Below are positions 39,468-48,248 of a stretch of DNA of 64,000 nucleotides, piece after piece. The position numbers were made by a program, and so were the translations under genes. Each line of letters begins with the position of its first letter. Position 1 is the first letter of the stretch. The notes under the pieces were generated by a model. It worked only from the letters and a program-made list of their open reading frames with translations. It searched no databases and was not told the origin of the DNA. Origin of the DNA: Sinomicrobium sp. (lineage in GTDB: Bacteria > Bacteroidota > Bacteroidia > Flavobacteriales > Flavobacteriaceae); NCBI GenBank assembly GCA_029266035.1, contig JAJUFH010000004.1, forward strand, positions 62,001 through 126,000, in the 5' to 3' direction.

Positions 39468-39575
39468 TTTAGATGGATTTTAGTTTGTTAGTTCTTAGTT
39501 GGTAGCTCGTAGTGTTTTTTCGTTTTTCTGTGTTTTCGTTCGTAGCAATCACCATTTACATGCATCAGACGCCGT

Positions 39576-39599
39576 AGAGACGCAAAATTTTGCGTCTCT
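39576..39599. repeat. 24-bp perfect palindrome AGAGACGCAAAATTTTGCGTCTCT
   Basis: Exact self-reverse-complement; GTAGAGACGC...GCGTCTC family. Confidence 0.9.
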
Positions 39600-39627
39600 C
39601 CCCATTGACGAATTGACGTGGTACTCC

Positions 39628-40704
39628 TTACAACACCTTATTCTCCGTAGGAGACAGAAATACATCAAAGAGTTCTCGAAAATCGAAATTATTGACGGGA
39701 ACTGAGGGTAGTCCTTCGTAGTTGTCGATTTCCGAAAGCATATTGATGTTGAATTTTTTCTGTGAGGCACAGGGTACTAATCCTTTTTTGTGCAGTCTTT
39801 TGGCTAAGTATTCCTGTTCGTATTGTCCCGGAGTGGGGATAAAAAAAGCCTTTTTACCTAGAGTTACGAGGTCCATGATAGTTGTATACCCCGAGCGTGA
39901 CAATACCATAGCACTTTGGTTGAGAGCGGCTTCCAGCTGATCGGACTTCATAAAATTGTATACGGTAATGTTTTTTTCTTGCTTAACCGTTTGTGCGTTG
40001 TCTATTTGGCCTTGCACAAAGAGAATACGTCCTTCGTAGTTTTCAATTTCGTTGATGAGTTTGTCTTCGAGCATGCTGCGCTGAGGTTCCGGACCGGAAA
40101 GCACAATGGCTAAATCGTATAGTATGTCGGTTTCCTTTTTTTGAAATCTGCTCAGAGGGCCGATATATCTAAGGGGAAAATTAACTTTTTTTAGGTGGCC
40201 GAGTTTTCCGCTGAGGTTAGGTTTTTCTTCGGTATCGGGAACCCAGCACTGATCGAATTTTCTAATGAATTTACGGTGTACCTTCGAACTCAACCAGGTG
40301 GTGCTTCCGGTGAGCACATTGAGTTGATGGGTGATAAAAACCGATGGAACACTTTTGTGATACACCCCGAGACGATTGTCTGAAATAATACCGTCTATGG
40401 CCTTTTCTGCAATAATTTTTTTGACCAGCTTTTTTTCCTTGGCAACTGCTTTTATCATTTTTGGGGAGTCCCATATCATCTTGAGTTTAAAGAATCGGCC
40501 TTCTTTGGCGTATTCTATCTGGTATGACGGAAGATATACGCTTTCCAATTGTGGAAATTCCTGACGGAGTAGTTCTAGAGCAGTACCATCTGAAGCGATA
40601 ACCGGACAGAATCCGTGTTGTATCAGGGCTCTGATAATGGGAATACATCGGGTTGCGTGCCCGAGTCCCCAATTGAGCGGAGCGACGAGTATTCGGTAAT
40701 TCAT
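39628..40704 (-). CDS. Glycosyltransferase family protein (MurG/GT28-like)
   Basis: ILVAPLNWGLGHATRCIPIIRAL; SRSGYTTIMDLVTLGKKAFFIPTPGQYEQEYLAKRL. Confidence 0.82.
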   Translation of the reverse strand: MNYRILVAPLNWGLGHATRCIPIIRALIQHGFCPVIASDGTALELLRQEFPQLESVYLPSYQIEYAKEGRFFKLKMIWDSPKMIKAVAKEKKLVKKIIAEKAIDGIISDNRLGVYHKSVPSVFITHQLNVLTGSTTWLSSKVHRKFIRKFDQCWVPDTEEKPNLSGKLGHLKKVNFPLRYIGPLSRFQKKETDILYDLAIVLSGPEPQRSMLEDKLINEIENYEGRILFVQGQIDNAQTVKQEKNITVYNFMKSDQLEAALNQSAMVLSRSGYTTIMDLVTLGKKAFFIPTPGQYEQEYLAKRLHKKGLVPCASQKKFNINMLSEIDNYEGLPSVPVNNFDFRELFDVFLSPTENKVL

Positions 40705-40744
40705 ACTACAAAATAAGTCATTTCGAAACCGATAAATATTTCCT

Positions 40745-40752
40745 TAATTTTG
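40745..40752 (+). promoter_or_regulatory. -7 element TAATTTTG upstream of trmB
   Basis: Matches TAnnTTTG. Confidence 0.55.
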
Positions 40753-40773
40753 CGAAAAAATTAAATAATTGTT

Positions 40774-41463
40774 GTGGGGAGTAAAAACAAACTAAAGCGG
40801 TTTAGGGAAAACGAGACTTTTTCCAATGTGCTGCAACCAAAAAGGGAAGAGGTGTTGTCTGGAGACTTTTCACTGAAGGGAAAGTGGCGAAGTGAATTTT
40901 TTAAGAACGATCACCCGATAGTGCTAGAACTTGGATGTGGTAAGGGAGAATACAGTGTAAGCCTGGCGCAGAAGTATCCTCAAAAGAATTTTATCGGGAT
41001 AGATATAAAGGGAGCACGGTTTTGGAGAGGAGCCAAAACAGCCTTGGAAGAAGGACTGCAAAACGTAGCCTTTTTGCGCACTCAGATAGAGTTGATCGAT
41101 TGCTTTTTTGAAAGTGATGAGGTCGACGAAATCTGGATTACCTTTCCCGATCCGCAGATCAAGTACAAGCGCACTAAACATCGGCTTACCAATGCAGTTT
41201 TTTTGGAAAAGTATCGAAACGTACTGAGAAAGGGTGGAACAGTACACCTAAAGACCGATAGCGAATTTATGCACGGTTATACGTTGGGCTTGTTGCACGG
41301 TCTCGGATATGAGGTGTTGTATGCTCATCACGATGTGTACAGCAACAAATACAGTCCGGAAGAGGTGACGAGTGTACAAACTTTCTACGAAAAGCAGTAT
41401 CTTGAGCAGCGAAAAGCAATTACCTATATAAAATTTGCATTTCCGGACAAAGAGGCGGAATAG
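40774..41463 (+). CDS. trmB: tRNA (guanine-N7-)-methyltransferase
   Basis: LELGCGKGEYSVSLAQ, GIDIKGARFWRGA, WITFPDPQIKYKRTKHRLTN; GTG start. Confidence 0.93.
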   Translation: MGSKNKLKRFRENETFSNVLQPKREEVLSGDFSLKGKWRSEFFKNDHPIVLELGCGKGEYSVSLAQKYPQKNFIGIDIKGARFWRGAKTALEEGLQNVAFLRTQIELIDCFFESDEVDEIWITFPDPQIKYKRTKHRLTNAVFLEKYRNVLRKGGTVHLKTDSEFMHGYTLGLLHGLGYEVLYAHHDVYSNKYSPEEVTSVQTFYEKQYLEQRKAITYIKFAFPDKEAE

Positions 41464-41487
41464 TGATACAACAAAAATAACCGACCT

Positions 41488-42120
41488 ATGGTACACATAC
41501 TCATACTTTTCTTTGCCACCTTTTCGGCGGCGGCAATGGGGGTTTTGCTTCCCGGTCTGGTAAATATGACGGCAGCAAAAACCAGTGCGCAAAGAGGAAG
41601 AGTAAACGGTATGCTGTTTTCTACAGGGGCTTCGTTGATCGTAGTATTACAAGCCTATATAGGGGTGCTTTTTTCCAAATACTTGTACCGCAATCCAGAT
41701 GTTATAGGTAGCTTGCTAAAAATTGCGGTATTGGTCTTTGCTTTTTTTGCGGTGTATTTTTTTATATCGGGAAGGAAAAAGAAGGAAAAGAGAAGACTGC
41801 GCCCCGCCTATTTTAGCAAGCGAAGAAGTTTTTTGAAGGGGATGTTTATCTCGGCACTCAACGTGTTGCCCATTCCGTATTTTTGCGGATTGAACGCGGC
41901 TTGGAATGTGTCGGGCTGGATCAAGTTTGAATTGACAGATATTCTTGTATTTGTCTTGGCAGCGGGTATGGGTACTTTTGGAACGCTCTATGTTTATGTA
42001 GTGTATTTTAACAGGCTCCGCGAGCGCAATGGAAGGTTTACCCAATATTCCGATTATATACTCAGTGTGTTGATGCTGGTATTGGTCATTATCACCCTGA
42101 TTCGTATTTTTTACGGTTAA
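41488..42120 (+). CDS. LysE family transporter
   Basis: Six-TM layout, ATFSAAAMGVLLPGLVNMTAAKTSAQRGRVNG. Confidence 0.75.
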   Translation: MVHILILFFATFSAAAMGVLLPGLVNMTAAKTSAQRGRVNGMLFSTGASLIVVLQAYIGVLFSKYLYRNPDVIGSLLKIAVLVFAFFAVYFFISGRKKKEKRRLRPAYFSKRRSFLKGMFISALNVLPIPYFCGLNAAWNVSGWIKFELTDILVFVLAAGMGTFGTLYVYVVYFNRLRERNGRFTQYSDYILSVLMLVLVIITLIRIFYG

Positions 42121-42153
42121 TAGACTGGGGAACCGGTATTAAAAACCAAAAAT

Positions 42154-42510
42154 TTGAAAGCTGAAAATCAAAATTTCTTCGAAAAAGTATATGCTGTAGT
42201 TCGTAAAATCCCCTATGGTAGAGTAAGTTCTTATGGGGCTATAGCGGGGTATCTGGGTGCCAGACGTTCTGCCCGTATGGTGGGTTGGGCCATGAATGCC
42301 TGTAACGGAAGGGAAGATGTCCCGGCGCACCGAGTGGTAAACAGAAAGGGAGTGCTCACCGGAAAGTTTCATTTTGAAGGAACAAACCTCATGCAGCAAT
42401 TGCTTGAAAACGAGGGGGTAGAAGTACGCGAAAATCAAGTGGTTAATTTTTCTAATCTCTTCTGGGATCCTTCGGTAGAACTCGGAGAAAAATTTGCCGA
42501 AGAGCAATAA
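42154..42510 (+). CDS. MGMT-family alkyltransferase-like protein lacking the acceptor Cys
   Basis: IPYGRVSSYGAIAGYLGARRSARMVGWAMN...VPAHRVVNRKG (PAHR instead of PCHR); possible TTG start. Confidence 0.85.
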   Translation: MKAENQNFFEKVYAVVRKIPYGRVSSYGAIAGYLGARRSARMVGWAMNACNGREDVPAHRVVNRKGVLTGKFHFEGTNLMQQLLENEGVEVRENQVVNFSNLFWDPSVELGEKFAEEQ

Positions 42511-42587
42511 AAATGCAGGGATAAGGTATTCTTATTTTCAGATTGAGCATTTCTATACAATAGCTTTAAAATGTGAGTGCGAAACCT

Positions 42588-42595
42588 TATCTTTG
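42588..42595 (+). promoter_or_regulatory. -7 element TATCTTTG upstream of the Mrp gene
   Basis: Matches TAnnTTTG. Confidence 0.55.
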
Positions 42596-42636
42596 TTGTA
42601 ATTTAGAATCAATTTAATTAGAATGAATCTGTACTG

Positions 42637-43764
42637 ATGAAGTTAGATCGAAAAGAAATATTAAAGGCATTGGAAACCATTACAGTTCCGGGAGAGGGAC
42701 AGAATATGGTAGAGAGCGGAGCAGTGACCAATGTAATGACTTTTGGCGATGAAGTGGTGGTCGATATCACCATAAAGAATCCAAGTCTTCAAGCGAGGAA
42801 AAAAACAGAGGTGGAGATCCTAAAGGCTATACACAGTAAGGTTTATGAGAAGGCTAAGATCAAGGTGAATATCAAGGTAGATGCTCCAGAGAAGAAGCCT
42901 CAAATAAAGGGCAAAGCCATACCGGGTATAAAAAATGTGATAGCCGTAGCTTCGGGAAAAGGAGGAGTAGGGAAGTCGACTGTAACAGTGAATATCGCAG
43001 TAACACTGGCAAAAATGGGCTTTAAGGTCGGATTGCTCGACGCCGATATTTACGGTCCTTCGGCACCGATAATGCTAGACGTGGAAAGAGAGCGCCCCCT
43101 GGCTGTTCAACAAGGGGATCAGTCGAAGATGAAACCGGTTGAAAACTACGGTGTCAAGGTGTTGTCTATCGGATTTTTTACTCAGCCTGACCAAGCAGTT
43201 ATTTGGAGAGGACCTATGGCAGCCAAGGCGTTGAATCAGATGATTTTTGACGCTGCATGGGGTGAACTGGATTTTCTATTAGTAGATCTTCCTCCGGGCA
43301 CAGGTGACATACACTTGAGCATTATGCAGTCCCTTCCGATTACCGGAGCTGTAGTGGTGAGTACACCTCAGAACGTGGCTCTTGCCGATGCTCGTAAGGG
43401 AGTAGCGATGTTTAGACAAGATAGTATACGGGTGCCCATACTGGGAATTGTAGAGAATATGGCCTACTTTACGCCGGAAGAATTGCCCGATAACAAATAT
43501 TATATTTTCGGGAAAGAAGGGGCTAAAAACCTTTCAGAAGATCTCGACATTCCCTTTCTCGGAGAGATTCCTCTAGTACAGAGTATAAGGGAGGCAGGAG
43601 ATGTGGGAAGGCCTGCAGCTTTGCAGACCGCTACCCCATTGGAAGAGGCCTTTGAAGAACTCACCAAAAATGTGGTGCAGCAAGTGGTGAGAAGAAATGA
43701 AGATTTACCTCCTACGGAAGCTATAAAAATTACAACTATGGCCGGTTGTTCGGCGGTAAAATAA
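42637..43764 (+). CDS. Mrp/NBP35 (ApbC) family P-loop ATPase with N-terminal MIP18-like domain
   Basis: VIAVASGKGGVGKSTVTVNIAVTLAKMG, LLVDLPPGTGDIHLS. Confidence 0.93.
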   Translation: MKLDRKEILKALETITVPGEGQNMVESGAVTNVMTFGDEVVVDITIKNPSLQARKKTEVEILKAIHSKVYEKAKIKVNIKVDAPEKKPQIKGKAIPGIKNVIAVASGKGGVGKSTVTVNIAVTLAKMGFKVGLLDADIYGPSAPIMLDVERERPLAVQQGDQSKMKPVENYGVKVLSIGFFTQPDQAVIWRGPMAAKALNQMIFDAAWGELDFLLVDLPPGTGDIHLSIMQSLPITGAVVVSTPQNVALADARKGVAMFRQDSIRVPILGIVENMAYFTPEELPDNKYYIFGKEGAKNLSEDLDIPFLGEIPLVQSIREAGDVGRPAALQTATPLEEAFEELTKNVVQQVVRRNEDLPPTEAIKITTMAGCSAVK

Positions 43765-43836
43765 CATAATATAACTACCCGAGGAGATGCTTAGCAGGGT
43801 GAAAGCTGCGTTTCCACGAGGTCTAAATACGGAAAA

Positions 43837-44076
43837 ATGACAGCAGAAGAATTAAAGAGCAATGTAGAAAGAGCCTTGGAAGAAATACGACCGTTTCTCA
43901 AAAGTGACGGTGGTGATATCTCTCTCGTTTCCATAGATGATGGAAAATTGGTAAAGGTGCGCTTGGAAGGAGCTTGTACCGATTGCCATGTAAACCATAT
44001 GACACTCAAGGCAGGAGTAGAGACTACCATCAAGAAATACGCTCCTCAGATCGAACAGGTGTTGGGAGTGAAATAG
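43837..44076 (+). CDS. NifU C-terminal domain protein
   Basis: LEEIRPFLKSDGGDISLVSIDDG...LEGACTDCHVNHMTLKAGVE. Confidence 0.93.
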   Translation: MTAEELKSNVERALEEIRPFLKSDGGDISLVSIDDGKLVKVRLEGACTDCHVNHMTLKAGVETTIKKYAPQIEQVLGVK

Positions 44077-44184
44077 GGGTATTTTACGGCAACCGATAAT
44101 ACTCCCGGATCGCTCGATCCCGGAGGCAAAATAGGTATGGCCTGTGGTGATGGAGCGATTTGAAATGCAGTAAACATACATACC

Positions 44185-45237
44185 ATGATTAAAACAGATA
44201 TACTGATTATAGGTGCCGGTCCTACAGGACTTTTCGCCGTTTTTGAAGCTGGATTACTTAAATTGAAATGCCATATTATCGATGCCTTGCCACAGCCTGG
44301 TGGACAATTGGCGGAGATATACCCGAAAAAACCCATCTACGATATTCCCGGATTTCCGGATGTCCTGGCAGGCGACTTGGTAGACAATTTGATGAAGCAG
44401 ATCGAATCGTTTGAACCTGGATTTACATTGGGGGAAAGAGCTGATACTATTGAAAAATTGGAAGATGGCAGCTTTGTGGTAACCACCAATAAGGGGACAA
44501 AACACCAGGCTCCCGTAGTGGCTATAGCTGGGGGATTGGGGAGTTTTGAACCGAGAAAACCCCCAATTGACAATATCGATGATTACGAGGAGAAAGGGGT
44601 AAATTACTTTATAAAAGACCCGGAAATCTACAGAGGTAAAAGAGTGGTTATTGCAGGAGGTGGAGATTCGGCTTTGGATTGGTCTATCTTTTTGGCCGAT
44701 GTGGCTGCCGAAGTGACTCTGGTTCACCGAAGAAATGAATTTAGAGGAGCTCTCGATTCGGTAGAAAAAGTTCAGGAACTGAAAAAACTGGGAAAAATTA
44801 ATCTGCTTACACCTGCAGAGGTTGTTGGTTTACACGGAAGTGATAAGCTGGAAACACTGTCTGTAACACACAATGGTGAGCTCATAAGTTTAGAAACAGA
44901 TTATTTTATTCCGCTGTTTGGACTCTCTCCAAAGTTGGGACCCATAGCTAATTGGGGACTGGAAATAGAGAAAAATGCTATCAAAGTGAACAATGCCTTG
45001 GATTATGAAACTAATATTCCCGGTATTTTTGCGATAGGGGATGTGAATACCTATCCCGGAAAGCTAAAGCTTATCCTCTGTGGTTTTCACGAGGCTACCC
45101 TGATGTGTCAAAGTGCATACCGCATTGTAAATCCCGGTAAGAAATACGTGTTGAAATACACTACAGTAAGCGGCGTTGACGGTTTTGACGGCAGTCGCAA
45201 AGAAGCGCCTAAGGCCGTGATAAAAACTATAGAATAA
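44185..45237 (+). CDS. Ferredoxin--NADP reductase type (thioredoxin-reductase-like) flavoprotein
   Basis: DILIIGAGPTGLFAVFEAGLL, VVIAGGGDSALDWSIFLA, GIFAIGDVNTYPGKLKLILCGFHEAT. Confidence 0.92.
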   Translation: MIKTDILIIGAGPTGLFAVFEAGLLKLKCHIIDALPQPGGQLAEIYPKKPIYDIPGFPDVLAGDLVDNLMKQIESFEPGFTLGERADTIEKLEDGSFVVTTNKGTKHQAPVVAIAGGLGSFEPRKPPIDNIDDYEEKGVNYFIKDPEIYRGKRVVIAGGGDSALDWSIFLADVAAEVTLVHRRNEFRGALDSVEKVQELKKLGKINLLTPAEVVGLHGSDKLETLSVTHNGELISLETDYFIPLFGLSPKLGPIANWGLEIEKNAIKVNNALDYETNIPGIFAIGDVNTYPGKLKLILCGFHEATLMCQSAYRIVNPGKKYVLKYTTVSGVDGFDGSRKEAPKAVIKTIE

Positions 45238-45251
45238 CTTTTTAACAACAG

Positions 45252-45569
45252 TTAATTCGGTGCTTGTAAAAGTTTGCGCAAGCGCTCTATTAAGCGCAGG
45301 GCTATGTGTTTGTGCCCTAAATTGGTGAGATGGAGACGGTCGCTATAACTGGTTTTGCTAGATCTCGATTGTCGTTCCTTTTCTCGGATGTCTCTTTTGA
45401 TGTTTAGGAACATTTCCTTTTTGAGTGCCTTGTTCTGCGCTTCGGAAAGGGAATAGATGTTTTTGTGATCGTAACTGTCAAACAGCTTATCGAGCAATTC
45501 TTTTTCCTCTTTGCTGCATTGTCCTTTTAGATATTTGTCTAAAAGGAGGTGTAATTCTTTTTCGTTCAT
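45252..45569 (-). CDS. Small hypothetical protein with FecR-N-terminal-like segment
   Basis: LLDKYLKGQCSKEEKELLDKLFDSYDH resembles the FecR N-terminal segment; no TM. Confidence 0.5.
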   Translation of the reverse strand: MNEKELHLLLDKYLKGQCSKEEKELLDKLFDSYDHKNIYSLSEAQNKALKKEMFLNIKRDIREKERQSRSSKTSYSDRLHLTNLGHKHIALRLIERLRKLLQAPN

Positions 45570-45645
45570 TCATGCACTTTTCTAAACTATAGATGCACGA
45601 AAGGGGAGCTACTTAGAGATGTTTTTTATTTTGTTTTGAAATTTG

Positions 45646-48105
45646 TTATCCTTGAAAGCCACCCATTTCGTCTTGGTCATCACCACGACCAAAACCACCT
45701 CCTCTTTCTCTCTTTTTGGGCTGGTTGAAACGGTAGGTGAAGGAGAGGGTAATCTGGCGTTCTCGCCACTGGTTTTCACTGTCGGAAGTAAAGTCGTCGG
45801 TAAAGGTGTACGATCTCCTTTTTCGGCTGTTGAACAGGTCGCTTACATTTAAAAAGAGCGTAGCCTTGTCTTCGATAAGGTCTTTACTAAATGCTAAATT
45901 GAGTCCGAACATCCCTTTTCTTTCAGAAATAGCTGTTTTAGAAGGGCCTCGGTAAAAACCGGTGGTTTGCCATCGTATATCGGCTGGTAGGGTGATATTT
46001 GCACTTAGTCTGGAAAACCAACTGGTGTTTTCAGTACCGTAGTCTACACCGTTAAATTCGCCATCTGTTTTAGATCTAAAGATGTTAAAACTAGTGTTGA
46101 ATCTCACCTTTCTGGAGGGGTTGTACATAATGCTGAATTCACCTCCAAAACGATCTTTACTGGAGAGGTTGATGGGTAAAGAACGGATAATAGCTACACC
46201 GTCATCCGTAGTTATCCCGGTATCTTCCTGTATAAATTCAAACGATTCGGTTTCGTGTTGAAAGTAGACAGAGGTAGAAAAGGTCAACTTTTCCCATCGT
46301 TTTAAATAGCCAATATCAAAGGCATCGGAATAGGCCGGGTCTAGATCCGGATTTCCTTGAGAGATATTGGTACGGCTATCACGAGAGGGGAAGGGGTTGA
46401 TAAACCAACCTCTGGGACGGTTTATACGACGGTTGTATCCGATAGAGAGATCTTCTTCTTCACCCAATTTATAAATGAGGTTTACTGTGGGAAAGAGTCC
46501 GACGTAATTTTTGTCAAAATTGGGGTCAAAGGGGAAGTCGACAGCCGATTCTTCTCCTGTTACTTTCCCTTTTAAAACGGTATTCTCTAAGCGAAGTCCT
46601 AACAAAAAGGAAAACTTCCCTATTTTATTGCCGTATTGGGTGTAAAGGGCGTGTACATTTTCGGTGTAATCAAAAAGGTTGGTAAGTCCTAAGTTAGGTA
46701 CGTATTCTCCCGTGTCTAAATCGTATTGTTCCAAGTCGTAATCTGTAACCTCATTTTCCATATTACTCCTAAAACCGGCTTCAAACTGAGCGTCGCCCAT
46801 GGGCAATACATAATCTAACTGAATGAGGTATTCTTTTTGTGTTTCTTTTTCAAAAATTTGTTCTCTTGCCATCAAATCCTCGGTGGGATAAAACAGATTT
46901 TCTTCGATAAAGGTCGGTCTGTCTTCATTGTCGTATGAGTACTGAAAGTCGGCTGTTAATTTGTGCCCTTTATCGTTGAAATTATTGATGTAATTTACCG
47001 CAAACTGCAAACTTTTGTCTTTTTCCCTTTCGGTTTCAACCCTTTCCGTTTCGTTGACTGTTGTTTCGCGAAGAAAACGGGAGGTGGTGTTTTCTGTGAT
47101 GCTTTTGTCATCGCCCAGTCTGGCAAAAACGCTACCGGTAATAGAAGAGTTTTCGGTGAGGTAATACTCTATTCCTAAATTGGTGTTGATACCTCTGCGT
47201 CGGCGATCTGTATCTCTGTTTTCCAAAGTGTGGTCCACATCTACGTCCTCACCTAGATAATGATTGTCATAAAAGGAATTTCCCGGAGATTTTCGATAGT
47301 AGACACCTGTGGTATTAAAGATGTTGAATTTTTTTCTTCGGTAATTGATATTGGCAGAGATATTGTGATTTTCAGGCATTCCTGTTCTTACCGAAACAGA
47401 GCCGTTAAAGCCCAGTATTTCATCTTTCTTTAAAATGATGTTGAGTATACCGGCAGTACCTTCGGCGTCGTAGCGTGCAGAGGGGCTGGTGATTACTTCT
47501 ACGCTTTCAATGGCGTCGGCAGGTAGTTGTTGAAAGATATCGGTATCTCCAAAACCGGCCATAGCAGAAGGCTTTCCGTTTATAAGTATACGCACATTGT
47601 CATTTCCGCGGAGGGCTATACTGCCATCTACATCTACCGTTACTGCGGGTACGTTGTCTAAAGCGTCGGAAACAGAAGCACCTTGAGTGGTAAGGTCGGT
47701 GCCTATATTGTAAATCTTTTTGTCCAATCGCATTTCTACGGTAGTTCGTTCACCTACAACTTCTACTTCATCGAGCTGAGCCACGTCGATATCGAGAGCG
47801 ATGGTTCCAAAGTTTTTAGATTTTGTAATTTCTTGATTTTTAAAGCTGTGTGATTTGTAGGAGATGAATTCTACGCTGATGTCGTATTTGCCGGGACGCA
47901 CGGCTATGCTAAACTTTCCTTCGGCGTCGGTCATACCTCCGGTGACGAGTTCGGGATTGTCGAGGCTTTTTACCACAACGGTTGCGTATTCGAGTGGAGC
48001 GTTGAGCTCCCGGTCGATTACAGTACCGGTGAGATTAACCGATCGCTGGGCAAATACAGAATATTGAATGAGAAAAACGATTAAAAATAACAGACTTCTT
48101 TTCAT
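45646..48105 (-). CDS. Outer membrane beta-barrel TonB-receptor-like protein
   Basis: CarboxypepD_reg-like N-terminus, plug-like segment, barrel ending LSFTYRF, then Gly-rich tail. Confidence 0.88.
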   Translation of the reverse strand: MKRSLLFLIVFLIQYSVFAQRSVNLTGTVIDRELNAPLEYATVVVKSLDNPELVTGGMTDAEGKFSIAVRPGKYDISVEFISYKSHSFKNQEITKSKNFGTIALDIDVAQLDEVEVVGERTTVEMRLDKKIYNIGTDLTTQGASVSDALDNVPAVTVDVDGSIALRGNDNVRILINGKPSAMAGFGDTDIFQQLPADAIESVEVITSPSARYDAEGTAGILNIILKKDEILGFNGSVSVRTGMPENHNISANINYRRKKFNIFNTTGVYYRKSPGNSFYDNHYLGEDVDVDHTLENRDTDRRRRGINTNLGIEYYLTENSSITGSVFARLGDDKSITENTTSRFLRETTVNETERVETEREKDKSLQFAVNYINNFNDKGHKLTADFQYSYDNEDRPTFIEENLFYPTEDLMAREQIFEKETQKEYLIQLDYVLPMGDAQFEAGFRSNMENEVTDYDLEQYDLDTGEYVPNLGLTNLFDYTENVHALYTQYGNKIGKFSFLLGLRLENTVLKGKVTGEESAVDFPFDPNFDKNYVGLFPTVNLIYKLGEEEDLSIGYNRRINRPRGWFINPFPSRDSRTNISQGNPDLDPAYSDAFDIGYLKRWEKLTFSTSVYFQHETESFEFIQEDTGITTDDGVAIIRSLPINLSSKDRFGGEFSIMYNPSRKVRFNTSFNIFRSKTDGEFNGVDYGTENTSWFSRLSANITLPADIRWQTTGFYRGPSKTAISERKGMFGLNLAFSKDLIEDKATLFLNVSDLFNSRKRRSYTFTDDFTSDSENQWRERQITLSFTYRFNQPKKRERGGGFGRGDDQDEMGGFQG

Positions 48106-48198
48106 AGTGTCTTTTTGGTGAGTAATACAGTATTAGAGTTAGATTGTAAATGTAACCGATGGTTTAAGCGAGGATGGTTAAATGTTTGTTAAAAAAAT

Positions 48199-48239
48199 AA
48201 AACCGCATCCGGAATCTCCGAATGCGGTGGTTTTTTTAG
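48199..48239. terminator. Hairpin aaaccgcatccgga...tccgaatgcggtggtttttt downstream of pruA
   Basis: Inverted repeat with flanking A/T runs, suitable for bidirectional termination. Confidence 0.75.
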
Positions 48240-48248
48240 AAAAAACGA

